Below, piece by piece: positions 34,876-43,780 of a stretch of 64,000 bases of DNA. The notes under the pieces were generated by a model. That model ran no database searches. It was not told the origin of the DNA and was given only the letters and a program-made list of their open reading frames with translations. Numbering within the stretch: position 1 is the first letter of the stretch; each line of letters starts with the position of its first letter. The position numbers and the translations under genes were made by a program. This DNA is from CAUZFZ01 sp963579025 (GTDB lineage Bacteria; Planctomycetota; Planctomycetia; Planctomycetales; Planctomycetaceae): contig CAUZFZ010000027.1 of assembly GCA_963579025.1 (NCBI GenBank), positions 1 to 64,000 of the forward strand. Reading direction: 5' to 3'.

Positions 34876-35202
34876 TCAGTTGGCTGCATAAGACCAGCCG
34901 CAGCTCGGGCACTGAGTGTCTTCCTCCCGCATCGGTGTTCCACACTCGAGACAGGTCAGGCTCGATTCGGAGTCCGACCGGAAAGTCGCCGTCTGTATGT
35001 TGCCCATCTGGTTTCTCGGGCGTGCAAACAACCACACGATGGCGCCCAGGATTCCTGTGATGGAGAGCAGGATTGTCCAGCAGAGTTTGTCCGACGGACT
35101 CACGAACTCGCTCTCGTGACGGCCCATGAGGTCCGCGACCGCAAGGCCCCAGACGATGATCGCCGGAGCGACAATCAGAATCAGCATGATGGTCGTATCC
35201 AT
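34876..35202 (-). CDS. Small membrane protein with PLDc_N-like helices and zinc ribbon
   Basis: A 108-residue protein, ATG 35202 with GAGGA about eight bases upstream. It has two transmembrane helices: MLILIVAPAIIVWGLAVADL and KLCWTILLSITGILGAIVWL followed by FARPRN, the PLDc_N (phospholipase D N-terminal) pattern found in many small membrane proteins. The C-terminus carries a double CxxC zinc ribbon (SLTCLECGTPMREEDTQCPS followed by CGWSY). The ribbon likely faces the cytoplasm. Function unknown. Confidence 0.75.
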   Translation of the reverse strand: MDTTIMLILIVAPAIIVWGLAVADLMGRHESEFVSPSDKLCWTILLSITGILGAIVWLFARPRNQMGNIQTATFRSDSESSLTCLECGTPMREEDTQCPSCGWSYAAN

Positions 35203-35211
35203 GAAGGGTCC

Positions 35212-35451
35212 TCATGTTAATTCTCGTCGCGCGGTTCCGGCTTCTGCGTTCGACGTGTTGGCTTCGCGCGAGTCGTTCCGTTGTTTCACTCGCGCCATCC
35301 GTTGTTCCATGAGGTCGCGTTTGTGCGCATCGATCTCAGCTTGAATCGTTCGCCACTCGCTTTTGTCGCCCATCCGTCGCAGCGCTGCAATTGCGGCGAC
35401 ACGCATTCGGTGACCGGGATCGTAATTGTATGACGGATTTGCTTCCGACGA
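35212..35451 (-). pseudogene. HEAT-repeat fragment
   Basis: From the first in-frame ATG (35406) it encodes 64 residues; the frame is open to 35451 and reads NYDPGHRMRVAAIAALRRMG followed by DKSEWRTIQAEIDAHKRDLM. One HEAT-like repeat (DPxxRxRxAAIxALxxMGD) is clear, then a charged helix. A single repeat without more copies and a stop just upstream suggest the 3' end of a deleted larger protein. It sits between the SEFIR relic and the zinc-ribbon gene; an intact small protein is the alternative. Confidence 0.45.
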
Positions 35452-35503
35452 TTACAGAAGAAATGCTGACTCGCGGAAAGCGAAGTGGGCTGGCTGCGGT
35501 GGG

Positions 35504-36012
35504 TCAGCCGGGGGTTGCCGGGCCTTTTTTGACCGGAGTGCCGACGGGGGGCGCAACCACAGCTGGATCGTCGAGCAAGCGCCGCAGCAGTGAGTCGTAG
35601 CCATCGTTCGTGGCGACGTGGTAGTGGTTGACCTGCTTGATCCATTTGAGAATCTGATCCACGTCAGCACTCTCAAAGATAATCGGAATGAATTTTTCGT
35701 TGGTCATACCAGCTTCATAGAGGTCGTTCAGAATGAGAACACTTTCGAATCGGCCTCCGGAGCGTTTGGGTGCCTGGGCTTTCTCGGCATAGTGTTTCGT
35801 CGAGACGACGAGAACGAAGTCGGCCACTTCGATCTCTTCGTGTATCCATATCGGCCAGCCTTCGGACGGATTCTGGATGTACTGATCAATGTAAGTTTCG
35901 ACGCCATCACCACGCAGCCGATCGGACAGTTCGAGGACGCGCTTGGCGTGGTTGTCGGAATCGTGGGTGTAACTGATGAAGACTCGTGGCGAAGTTGAAG
36001 CGGTGATTGCAT
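35504..36012 (-). pseudogene. SEFIR (TIR-like) domain protein without a usable start, probably frameshifted
   Basis: The frame ending at 35504 encodes a near-complete SEFIR domain from about 35989: PRVFISYTHDSDNHAKRVLE, LSDRLRGDGVETYIDQY, EGWPIWIHEEIEVADFVLVV, STKHYAEKAQAP, then ESVLILNDLYEAGMTNEKFI with PIIF. SEFIR/TIR domains mediate signalling or NAD hydrolysis, and in bacteria often belong to immune proteins. No ATG, GTG or TTG exists in this frame before the middle of the domain (GTG 35827). An ATG preceded by GAGAGAG lies at 36012, but in a neighbouring frame, so a one-base shift shortly after the start would explain the layout. The protein ends soon after the domain (PPVGTPVKKGPATPG), without an effector. 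Confidence 0.6.
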
Positions 36013-36512
36013 CTCTCTCGCTCTGAATGGAGGTCGATGTGAAAGAGGCCGGAGCCGCAGTCGCGGGCGATTTTGAGGCCGGATGCGAGGGCGGTGCGGG
36101 CGCTCTTCAGGCCCGCAGGGTCGGCAACATACCAGCCCAGGGCATCGCCCTGGGAAACGGTATCGTGTTCGTCATCCGCCGCCCTGAAAGGGCGAGACAA
36201 AGGATCGCCAGTCGATTTATTTCGCCCTTTCAGGGCTTTCGCGTCATTGTCTTCCGGAGACCCAGGGCGTTGCCCTGGGCTGGTATGTTTGGCCCTTTCA
36301 GGGCCGGCGGAGCGGGCCAGTGCGTGCTGGGCTTCGACCAGGTAGGACCAGCAGAGGACTTCCTTCGCGTCGCGGGCCAGCGCCCAGTCCCGCGCCGAGG
36401 TCCACAGGTCGGCGGAAGACGAGAACCTGGAACACTCGAACGACAACGACGAGAGCACGAGTTGGCATTCGTCTGCTGACTCGCGAGAATCGACGAGCCG
36501 GGGCGTGCGCAA
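36013..36512 (-). pseudogene. TPR-protein relic interrupted by a palindromic element
   Basis: The minus frame reads SSSADLWTSARDWALARDAK, EVLCWSYLVEAQHALARSAG, then after an unrelated stretch LKSARTALASGLKIARDCGS followed by GLFHIDLHSERER. The two conserved blocks look like tetratricopeptide repeats of the kind at the C-terminus of large NTPase/TIR-type signalling proteins. The middle (36110-36305) is a nested palindrome that leaves the frame open. No family start is present and the relic runs straight into the SEFIR start region, so two neighbouring genes appear to have been joined by deletion. Confidence 0.45.
36110..36305. repeat. Nested palindromic element, about 196 bp
   Basis: Outer arms: ACATACCAGCCCAGGGCATC (from 36127) continues to GCCCTGGG at 36154, and its complement is at 36261-36288 with 27 of 28 bases matching. 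Each arm is itself a hairpin (CCCAGGGC-ATC-GCCCTGGG). Inner arms CGCCCTGAAAGGGCG and CGCCCTTTCAGGG form a second level, and the flanks GGCCC.../GGCCCTTTCAGGGCC extend the outer pairing. It lies inside the TPR relic. Confidence 0.7.
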
Positions 36513-36549
36513 TGGGCATGCAGTCGGGGAGTAGGATTAAGAATAAGCG

Positions 36550-38163
36550 TCAGGATGGTCGTTCGTCTGCCAGCGGCAAAAATCGCCGGACAACTTCGCG
36601 GCTGGCACGGAGTCCATCCACTGCGGCGCTGATGATCCCGCCAGCGTATCCTGCGCCTTCTCCAACTGGGTAAAGCCCCACGAATCCCGGGACTTCAAAC
36701 GTCTTCCGATCTCGTGGAATGCGGACGGGTGAACTCCCACGCATTTCCGGACCAACCAGGGTGGCGTTCTTCAGAAAGTTGCCTCGCCAGCGACTATCCA
36801 TCACCGGCAGACCATGCCGTATTGCCTCAATGACAACGACCGGCAGTACGCTCCGCAGGTCGGCGGGCACCGTGCCTCGTATGTAGGATGATGGCAGTCG
36901 CTCGTCTGCCGGCGGAGTCTGTTGCTGCAGGAATGTGGCCGCCGTCTGAATCGGTGCGTGGTAGTCTCCGCGACCCAGTTGGAACGCCGCCGCTTCAAAC
37001 TGCCGCTGCAGTTCGACACCGGCCAGCGGGTGATCGCTGCCGAATTCACCAGGCTGGAGCGTGACCATCAACCCGCTGTTTCCGAATTCTGAGTCATGGC
37101 GTGAGTTACTCATGCCGTTGGTACAGAAGTGCCCGCTTTCCGAGACACTGGGAATAACCAGCCCGCCGGCACACATGCAAAACGAGTAAACGTCGCGCTG
37201 TGCCTTCGCCGTCAGCGTGTAATCCGCCGCTCCCAGAATCGACTCGTATTCGGGCTTCCCATACTTCTGCTGATTGATCTGCTCCTGAGGTTGTTCAATC
37301 CGCAGGCCCAGTTGAAACGCTTTTGGTTCGAACGGGACACCGCTCTCAAACAGCATCTGGTACGTGTCACGAGCACTGTGTCCGATTCCCAGAATGACCA
37401 CTCCAGTCGGGATCAGGCCACTGGAAGTCTGCACGCCTCGGACCCGTCCGTCGTCCATATCGAGGCCTTCGAGCATGCACTCGAATCGATACTCGCCGCC
37501 GAGTTCCTCGATCCGACGACGGATGTTCCGCACAACCAGGGGCAACCGGTTGCTCCCCAAGTGTGCCCGAGTTTCATACCGCACTGATGGGCAGCCACTC
37601 GTTTCCGCGAATCGTTCAAGGACCCAGTCGATGTCCGGTCCGGTCAGTCGACAGGTCAGTTTTCCGTCGCTGAACGTGCCCGCTCCGCCTTCGCCGAACA
37701 GGTAGTTGTTCTGCGGCTCGAATGGCTGGCCGCTGTCGAACCGGCGAATCGCAGGCACGCGGTCTTTAACTGGAAAGCCGCGTTCGATGATCAGCGGCCG
37801 ATACCCCTTTTGCGCCAGATAATACCCGGCCAGTAGACCAGCCGGTCCGGAACCGACAATCACTGGCCGATGCTCGAGAGCAGTCGAACCCGGATCGGGA
37901 TCGTCAAACGTCTCGCGTTGCCATTCCGCAGTTTCCGGTGGTGGATCGCGGAGCAATCTCCGCCGGACGTCGTCATCGACTTCTACCGAAACCGAATAGA
38001 CGAACCGCAGTTTGGAGCGGGAGCGCGCATCCAGGCTCTTCCGGAGAATCCTCCAGTGCCGGATGTCTGACGAGTCGACATTCAGCCGGCGCGCAATCGA
38101 CGAAACCAGCTCACTTTCCGGCAATTCCACCGGCACTCTTAGATTGGCGATTCGAATTGGCAT
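36550..38163 (-). CDS. FAD-dependent dehydrogenase (COG2509 type)
   Basis: 537 residues from ATG 38163; a TTG three codons upstream is less likely. The N-terminal 90 residues form a small domain (VSSIARRLNVDSSDIRHWRI) followed by the FAD Rossmann motif RPVIVGSGPAGLLAGYYLAQ and IIERGFPVKDRVPAIRRF. NYLFGEGGAGTFSDGKLTCR is the hallmark of this group. The C-terminal flavin-contacting region is present (GFVGLYPVGEGAGYAGGIIS). Homologues are cytoplasmic flavoproteins with unsettled substrates, some annotated as geranylgeranyl-reductase-like. Full length; divergent from the lipoprotein gene, 184 bases apart. Confidence 0.88.
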   Translation of the reverse strand: MPIRIANLRVPVELPESELVSSIARRLNVDSSDIRHWRILRKSLDARSRSKLRFVYSVSVEVDDDVRRRLLRDPPPETAEWQRETFDDPDPGSTALEHRPVIVGSGPAGLLAGYYLAQKGYRPLIIERGFPVKDRVPAIRRFDSGQPFEPQNNYLFGEGGAGTFSDGKLTCRLTGPDIDWVLERFAETSGCPSVRYETRAHLGSNRLPLVVRNIRRRIEELGGEYRFECMLEGLDMDDGRVRGVQTSSGLIPTGVVILGIGHSARDTYQMLFESGVPFEPKAFQLGLRIEQPQEQINQQKYGKPEYESILGAADYTLTAKAQRDVYSFCMCAGGLVIPSVSESGHFCTNGMSNSRHDSEFGNSGLMVTLQPGEFGSDHPLAGVELQRQFEAAAFQLGRGDYHAPIQTAATFLQQQTPPADERLPSSYIRGTVPADLRSVLPVVVIEAIRHGLPVMDSRWRGNFLKNATLVGPEMRGSSPVRIPRDRKTFEVPGFVGLYPVGEGAGYAGGIISAAVDGLRASREVVRRFLPLADERPS

Positions 38164-38347
38164 AGATCGCAATGGTTATAGACGGGAAGCGGAGCGTTCT
38201 ACACGGCTGCTCCGGTGAGGAAAAGTTTGACGACTGTTCCCGCCCTGAGGCGGACGCTGAGTTGGCTCACTGCAATGCCTGAGTCAGCCGATATCCGAGG
38301 GTGGCAGTTATCGCACGGATCCTTCGTTGGACGGCCAGGAGGCCGAA

Positions 38348-39088
38348 ATGCGCACACTTCTCCTCATCACCCTCGCTTTCTCGGCCACCGGTTGTTCGTG
38401 GCTGCGTTGTCGGTTGCCGTTTGGTGGTCGACGCCAGAACTTGAACGTGACTTCCTGCGAGCGGAAGGGCAACGAGCTGCACGTCACCGTTCAGCAGCCG
38501 TGCGGTCCACAGCCGTGCGGTCCGCAAGCGGCCTGCCTGCCAGGCAATCCGTGCGGCAATATCATTCCCGGAACGACGTCCCGAGTTCTGAGCGGTCCCA
38601 GTTGTCGGGCCCTGACCATGGACTGGGCTCATATTCCGATCCCGATCGTCAAAGTTCAGCGACTTCCCGTCTGTCAGCAGGTCATGGTTCCCGGTTGCGC
38701 TCAGCAAGTCCAGGTCTTGCCCGGCTACGCGCCTGTCATTCAACAGAAGTCGCCCGAACAGCCGGTTCCAGCGCCAGTATCAAACGGAAATACCGACACG
38801 GCACGTGCGGCGGAAATGGAAAACCGGGCGCGACAGCTTGAAGATCAGGTCAACCAGCTACGTGACGTCCTGAACCGTCAACAGACCGGCGCGTCCTACC
38901 GCGGAACGCCCTCTCCGGGGGAGGTGCCGATCCTTCCGCCGCCGCAGCGTTGGGGCCCAGAAGACGGAGTGCCGACGTTCACGCAATCACCGATCGAGCA
39001 ACTGTCCGGTTCGTCAAAGCCTCGGTCGGCGGGTATCGAACAATGGCCCTACAGCCCGCAGAATCCTCACCGCCGCGCTATCAGGTGA
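38348..39088 (+). CDS. Lipoprotein with Cys/Pro-rich region and coiled coil
   Basis: A 246-residue protein, ATG 38348 with AGGAGG directly upstream. The signal MRTLLLITLAFSATGC ends in a lipobox (SATGC). The mature part has a cysteine-rich stretch with repeats (PCGPQPCGPQAACLPGNPCG), a short coiled coil (ARAAEMENRARQLEDQVNQL) and a Pro-rich end. Function unknown; it is probably anchored to a membrane and rigidified by disulfides. A hairpin terminator lies immediately after the stop. Confidence 0.75.
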   Translation: MRTLLLITLAFSATGCSWLRCRLPFGGRRQNLNVTSCERKGNELHVTVQQPCGPQPCGPQAACLPGNPCGNIIPGTTSRVLSGPSCRALTMDWAHIPIPIVKVQRLPVCQQVMVPGCAQQVQVLPGYAPVIQQKSPEQPVPAPVSNGNTDTARAAEMENRARQLEDQVNQLRDVLNRQQTGASYRGTPSPGEVPILPPPQRWGPEDGVPTFTQSPIEQLSGSSKPRSAGIEQWPYSPQNPHRRAIR

Positions 39089-39091
39089 CCC

Positions 39092-39118
39092 CGTCACGGC
39101 GTCCGTGACGTTTTCTTT
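39092..39118 (+). terminator. Hairpin terminator of the lipoprotein gene
   Basis: CGTCACGG-CGT-CCGTGACG is a perfect eight-pair stem followed by TTTTCTTT. It begins four bases after the lipoprotein stop and overlaps the last codons and stop of the convergent gene (39094-40374), so the convergent gene's 3' end doubles as terminator DNA. Confidence 0.75.
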
Positions 39119-40374
39119 GGGTTCGTCAGCGGCTTGCCTTTGCCCGCGAATTTGATGCGGAACGACAGCTTGCCATCGTTCTCTTCGTTGATGTCCTTCC
39201 ACGGCTCATTCAGACGCAGAACAAGCTGACCGTCGGCCGGCGCTTTCCATGTGCCGTAAACACCCAGCTCGAACGGCTTGCCGACCAGCTCGTACGACTC
39301 GTCGTCGAACAGCATCCCGATCAGTCGACCTTTGCCATCCTCGTGGCCATCGGCATCGACCAGCTCGGAATCCTCGCCGACCTTCCACTCGCCGGTCGCA
39401 CTGTATTCGTACTCAGTGCCGGCCTTGACCAGACAGCGCGAGGGTTGCCAGCCGCCTTTGGCCTTAATCACGGCAGCGACGGACGATGTCGTTCGCGGAT
39501 GCCGAAACTTCGCCTTCCAGTCCCAGAACACCAGGTCGGCCCGGTATCCGATATCAAAGTGCTGCAGGAAGAACTTGTATTCAAAGGAGATTTCCTGCGC
39601 CATGCTGCCATAGGTGCTTTCGAACGAAATCCGTTGTCCGGTCAAAAGACCCAGCCCCAGCGGGCGAAACCGCTGTCGATAGTTCGGATTATTCGCCAGC
39701 AGGTGGCATAAAGCCCACCGCCATGCGTAATTCTGCCACGAGTCGCCAGTCACTTCCTGGGAATTGACAATGTTGTTGAGCGACTTCGGCGGCGAGTCGT
39801 GAATGTACTTCACGATGACACGGTGACAGTTGACCGCCGGATCGTCCGGCTTCCAGTACTGCCCCATCTCGGCCATACCCTCTGAGTACCACAGTGGCCC
39901 GGTCGTTCCGAACGTCTGGCCACAATACGCATGCACGGCTTCATGCTGCGGAGTACCACGGTCCGCGACTGCATAGACGATCGACCTGGCGTCGAACCGG
40001 TTCCCGCGAGTGACTCGCGTGGTAGCGGTAACGCCGGCCTGATTCTGAATGCTGGCCAGCCCGGCAGGAGACAAAACGCCCGGCGGCCAGTTCTTCAGGT
40101 CCTTGACTACGAAGCACTCAATGATCTTCTGATTCGGCCGGCCCCAGTAAGCCGAAATCAGCTTGAGCATGTTCTCCAGCCGATCGACTAACTCCTCCGC
40201 ATCTTTGTCGTTCAGGTCCGTGTGAAGCAGGAAGTTTCGCGACCGGACGTCCCTCGGAGAAACAGAATTCGGCTGCGGTTTCTCTTCATCAGCGGCAACA
40301 CTGAAGACGCAGATATCGCCCAGCAGAACCAGTCCGCACAGGCCAGCAGCAAGTACGCGATTCAGAGATATCAC
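39094..40374 (-). CDS. Secreted HExxH metallopeptidase-like protein (DUF1570-type)
   Basis: A 426-residue protein with signal peptide (MISLNRVLAAGLCGLVLLGD, cut near FSVAA). The core resembles planctomycete DUF1570/gluzincin-like proteins: NFLLHTDLNDKDAEELVDRL, then GTPQHEAVHAYCGQTFGTTG with an HExxH (HEAVH), and PLWYSEGMAEMGQYWK with the downstream Glu as third metal ligand. The C-terminal 130 residues form a beta-rich domain (GTEYEYSATGEWKVGEDSEL, VYGTWKAPADGQLVLRLNEP) similar to PA-IL/lectin-like modules. Likely a periplasmic peptidase or binding protein. Confidence 0.8.
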   Translation of the reverse strand: MISLNRVLAAGLCGLVLLGDICVFSVAADEEKPQPNSVSPRDVRSRNFLLHTDLNDKDAEELVDRLENMLKLISAYWGRPNQKIIECFVVKDLKNWPPGVLSPAGLASIQNQAGVTATTRVTRGNRFDARSIVYAVADRGTPQHEAVHAYCGQTFGTTGPLWYSEGMAEMGQYWKPDDPAVNCHRVIVKYIHDSPPKSLNNIVNSQEVTGDSWQNYAWRWALCHLLANNPNYRQRFRPLGLGLLTGQRISFESTYGSMAQEISFEYKFFLQHFDIGYRADLVFWDWKAKFRHPRTTSSVAAVIKAKGGWQPSRCLVKAGTEYEYSATGEWKVGEDSELVDADGHEDGKGRLIGMLFDDESYELVGKPFELGVYGTWKAPADGQLVLRLNEPWKDINEENDGKLSFRIKFAGKGKPLTNPKKTSRTP

Positions 40375-40492
40375 AACCCGGCTCCGAAGAATGTTGAAGG
40401 CAGCATTTCACCGATGCACCAGGATACACCCCGTGGGGCGATTTCGCGCTCTCAGGCCAATTCGGACTCGTTCCCGATCAGTGTGTGCGGCG

Positions 40493-40624
40493 TTGATTGA
40501 TGAGTGTCGATTGATGAGTGTTGAGTTTCGAAGTGAATGTGGCGGTGGGACTTGAACGATCCCGACGATGAACAGTCCTGACACTTCGCACATCACAAAT
40601 TATCACTCGACAATCATCAATCAA
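40493..40624 (-). mobile_element. MITE-like element, copy B
   Basis: 132 bases. The right end CGACAATCATCAATCAA is identical to that of copy A, and the left end is TTGATTGATGAGTGTCG, one base different from a perfect inverted repeat. Its reverse complement aligns with 11777-11903 from end to end, with small indels in the middle. It lies in the 289-base gap between the HExxH gene and serC; the remainder of the gap shows nothing. Confidence 0.75.
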
Positions 40625-40663
40625 ATTTGACGGTCGTGAGGAGTCCAACCTGCGGATTTCCGA

Positions 40664-41746
40664 TCATGCGCGCGACGCTTCGAAGTCACGCATGAAACTG
40701 ACCAGCGTCTCGACACCTTCAGGTGGGAAGGCGTTGTAAATGCTGGCTCGCATGCCTCCGACGCTGCGGTGCCCTTTCAATCCGTCCAGACCGGCGGCGG
40801 TCGCCTGCTGAACGAAGGCGGCGTCAGTGTCCGCATCCCCCGTCACGAACGTCACGTTCATGTTCGAGCGGCTGCCGGCGTCGGCCGTCGCACTAAACAG
40901 CGATGACTGTTCCAGGTAGTCGTACAACACGGCTGCTTTGGCCTGGTTCCGAGCCCCCATTGATTCGAGCCCACCGAGCGACAGGATCCACTTGCAGACC
41001 AGACCGACGACATAAATGGCGAACGTCGGCGGCGTGTTGTACATCGAATCGTTCTCGGCATATGTGCTGTACCGCAGCATGGTCGGATTCTCCGATCGGC
41101 AGCGTTCCAGAACATCGTCGCGCATGATGACCAGGGCCATTCCCGCCGGGCCGAGATTCTTCTGGCTGCCTGCGTAAACCATGCCGTATTTCGTCACGTC
41201 AATCGGTCGAGAGAAGATGTCGCTGCTGGAATCGCAGATCAGCGTGCTGCCGTCCGGGACATCCGGTTCGCGGGCGAACTGCGTCCCGAAGATCGTGTTG
41301 TTCGACGTAAAATGGACGAACTCTGCGTTTGCAGAGAATTCGTGCTGCGTGGGCACGTAACAGAAGTTGCGGTCTTCGCTGCTACTGGCCACGTGGACGT
41401 TGCCGCAGTTCTTCGCTTCGGCGATGGCCTTCTTCGACCACGATCCCGTGTTGATAAAATCGGCGGTCTGGTCAGAACCCAGCAGGCTCATGGCGAGCAT
41501 GGCGAACTGCAAAGACGCTCCGCCCTGGATGAACATCACGTGGTAGTCGTCTGGAATCGAACCGACTTCCCGTATCGTCGCCTGGGTCTGTGCATGCACG
41601 GCGCTGTAGGCTTTGCTGCGATGCGAATGTTCCAGAATGCCGATACCCGAATCGCCCAGTGACAGCAGGTTCTCGCGAACTTCCTCGAGCACCGGAATGG
41701 GCATGACCGCCGGTCCGGCGGAGAAGTTAAGAATACGCTCAGCCAT
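40664..41746 (-). CDS. serC: Phosphoserine aminotransferase
   Basis: A 360-residue PLP enzyme, the usual SerC length, from ATG 41746 (MAERILNFSAGPAVMPIPVL). Motifs: GDSGIGILEHSHRSKAYSAV, the PLP-phosphate-contacting FIQGGASLQFAMLAMSLLG, STLICDSSSDIFSRPIDVTK with the ring-stacking Asp, and YAGSQKNLGPAGMALVIMRD with the Schiff-base Lys. It converts 3-phosphohydroxypyruvate and glutamate to phosphoserine and 2-oxoglutarate in serine synthesis (and can act in pyridoxal phosphate synthesis). Cytoplasmic; divergent from the epimerase gene, with 152 bases between starts. Confidence 0.95.
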   Translation of the reverse strand: MAERILNFSAGPAVMPIPVLEEVRENLLSLGDSGIGILEHSHRSKAYSAVHAQTQATIREVGSIPDDYHVMFIQGGASLQFAMLAMSLLGSDQTADFINTGSWSKKAIAEAKNCGNVHVASSSEDRNFCYVPTQHEFSANAEFVHFTSNNTIFGTQFAREPDVPDGSTLICDSSSDIFSRPIDVTKYGMVYAGSQKNLGPAGMALVIMRDDVLERCRSENPTMLRYSTYAENDSMYNTPPTFAIYVVGLVCKWILSLGGLESMGARNQAKAAVLYDYLEQSSLFSATADAGSRSNMNVTFVTGDADTDAAFVQQATAAGLDGLKGHRSVGGMRASIYNAFPPEGVETLVSFMRDFEASRA

Positions 41747-41898
41747 GTCTAAGTCCGCTCCATTCAAAACCACAATGTGATGAGGCGCTGTTCCCTATAG
41801 TACGCAACTTTTGGAACGTCAACGGGTGGCTGCACGGATGCCCGACTGCCCCACGGAGCCTGAGCTCTGATCGAACGACACATGGAGAACGAATTGGT

Positions 41899-42912
41899 AT
41901 GCAGGCACTTGTGACAGGCGGCGGTGGATTCCTGGGACTGTACGTTGTCGAGCAATTGCTGGACGACGGCGTTCAGGTGCGGGTCTTCTGCCGCGGCCAG
42001 TACGACGAACTCGACCGGCTTGACGTCGAAGTCGTCTCCGGTGACGTGCGTGATGCGTCCGCCGTGTCATCAGCGTGCGAGGGGATCGATACCGTCTTTC
42101 ATGTGGCGGCGGTCCCAGGCATCTGGGGCTCGTGGAAGATGTTTCACGGCATCAACACGATCGGCACGCAGAACGTCATCGCCGGTTGCCAGCGACACGG
42201 TGTCTCGCGGCTGGTCTACACGAGTTCGCCAAGTGTTGTCTTCGACGGACGGGACCACCTGAATGCCGACGAAACGCTGGACTATCCCACGCGGTTTCTG
42301 TCGCATTATCCACACAGCAAAGCTCTGGCCGAGCAGGCTGTCATCGCGGCCAACGGCGACGATGGCCTGGCAACCTGCGCATTACGTCCGCATCTGATCT
42401 GGGGCCCGCGAGACACGCAGCTCGTTCCACGGCTGGTCCAGCGCGCACGCAGCGGGAGTCTGCGGTTAGTCGGCGACGGAACAAACATGATCTCGATGGT
42501 CTATGTCGAAAACGCCGCAGCGGCACACGTGCAGGCAGCGAAGTCACTCCATCTCGATTCACCGGTGGCCGGGCAGGTGTACTTCGTCAACGAATTCAAG
42601 CCCGTGCCCTGTGGCGAGTGGATCAGCACACTGCTCGGGCTCGCCGGACTGCCGCCAGTCGAGAAACACGTTTCCGCACGAGCCGCGTATGGAATCGGTG
42701 CGGTGTGCGAAGCTGCATTCGGGCTGCTTCGTCTTCCCGGTGAGCCACCCATGACACGTTTCCTCGCGGAGCAACTCAGTTCGTCGCACACCTACAACAT
42801 CGCCAAGCTGCAACGCGACGTCGGCTATTCACCCATCGTTTCCGTCGAAGAAGGGCTAAAGCGGCTGGGAGCAGAGATGCGCGGCAACGAGTTCCGCGAA
42901 AGTCGCGACTAA
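41899..42912 (+). CDS. NAD-dependent epimerase/dehydratase or 3-beta-HSD-like dehydrogenase
   Basis: A 337-residue extended short-chain dehydrogenase. MQALVTGGGGFLGLYVVEQL has the TGxxGxxG nucleotide site; FHVAAVPGIWGSWKMFHGIN and SRLVYTSSPSVVFDGRDHLN follow, and HYPHSKALAEQAV supplies the catalytic YxxxK. ALRPHLIWGPRDTQLVPRLV and the C-terminal substrate lobe resemble 3-beta-hydroxysteroid dehydrogenase/OleD-like proteins more than sugar epimerases. No olefin-synthesis neighbours are present, so the substrate stays open. It ends with a four-base convergent overlap with the DUF1080 gene. Confidence 0.86.
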   Translation: MQALVTGGGGFLGLYVVEQLLDDGVQVRVFCRGQYDELDRLDVEVVSGDVRDASAVSSACEGIDTVFHVAAVPGIWGSWKMFHGINTIGTQNVIAGCQRHGVSRLVYTSSPSVVFDGRDHLNADETLDYPTRFLSHYPHSKALAEQAVIAANGDDGLATCALRPHLIWGPRDTQLVPRLVQRARSGSLRLVGDGTNMISMVYVENAAAAHVQAAKSLHLDSPVAGQVYFVNEFKPVPCGEWISTLLGLAGLPPVEKHVSARAAYGIGAVCEAAFGLLRLPGEPPMTRFLAEQLSSSHTYNIAKLQRDVGYSPIVSVEEGLKRLGAEMRGNEFRESRD

Positions 42913-43610
42913 TTACTGAGGTCTTTGAGAAAAACGTTGCGGAACCAGAGTTTGTTGCCGTGGTTCTGCAATTCGATGGATCCGGTCTTGTAGAGCGGCT
43001 TGTCGCGATCCCAGTAGTTCTCCATCGTGACGTTCTCGACGACGAGCTTGTCGTTCAACTCCACAGTGAGTTTGTCTCCAACCAGGCGAATGAAAAACCT
43101 GTTCCATTCACCAACAGGTTTGTCGGCTTTGACGTTGGGGAACCGCGGGTTTTTCTTGTTATTCCACAGAGCCCCGGACCCCTTCTGGTTTCCAAGCTTG
43201 AAGTACTTCTCGTACTCCGTGTCCCAGATTTGAACCTGCGGACTGCCTCGCAGGTAAATCCCGCTGTCGCCGCCTTCAAGAATCTTCCAGTCCACGTACA
43301 ACTCGAAATCGCCGTAGTCTTTGGCGGTACACAGGCTTTGGCCTTTGCCGTCGAACTCAAGCTCACCGTCGATGACCTTCCAGTGAGCCCGCATGCTCTC
43401 GTCGGCCACCTTCTGAGCCGCTTTCAATTCGTCCGCCGACATCTCTGTCCGAGCCTTCGGGTTCTTCACGAGCCCCTTCCAGCCTTCCAGGTTCTTGCCG
43501 TTAAACAACGGAGTAAAACCTTTCGGGGCCTCCGCGACGGCAACGGACGACCCCGCCACCTGAAGCAAGCCAACGAGGGTGATCAGAAACAGACAACGAA
43601 TCAGTGGCAT
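42909..43610 (-). CDS. DUF1080 (3-keto-disaccharide hydrolase-like) secreted protein
   Basis: A 233-residue protein; ATG 43610 starts a signal peptide (MPLIRCLFLITLVGLLQVAG, cut near AVAEA). The single DUF1080 domain is complete: GFTPLFNGKNLEGWKGLV, KVIDGELEFDGKGQSLCT, DYGDFELYVDWKILEGGDSG with IYLRGSPQVQIWDTEY, EWNRFFIRLVGDKLTVELND, and the final strand GSIELQNHGNKLWFRNVFLK. The fold is a concanavalin-like jelly roll; a few members hydrolyse 3-keto-disaccharides in the periplasm. Planctomycetes encode many copies. Confidence 0.92.
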   Translation of the reverse strand: MPLIRCLFLITLVGLLQVAGSSVAVAEAPKGFTPLFNGKNLEGWKGLVKNPKARTEMSADELKAAQKVADESMRAHWKVIDGELEFDGKGQSLCTAKDYGDFELYVDWKILEGGDSGIYLRGSPQVQIWDTEYEKYFKLGNQKGSGALWNNKKNPRFPNVKADKPVGEWNRFFIRLVGDKLTVELNDKLVVENVTMENYWDRDKPLYKTGSIELQNHGNKLWFRNVFLKDLSN

Positions 43611-43780
43611 AGTGCGACTCCGTATGCTGATTGAGTTTCGCAGGTTTGATTGATGAAGTTGGGAACACTGGAAGCCTGACTTTTGCCATTCTTCCCGCAT
43701 TTCTTATCTCGCACACATCGGTGCAGACGGAACATCCAAATCGACGATATCGAATTTGGACAGGTCTAGCGATGATGATC

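Noticed and set aside
43640..43665. TTTGATTGATGAAG as a MITE remnant
   Set aside because: Matches only ten bases of the end and has no partner arm nearby.
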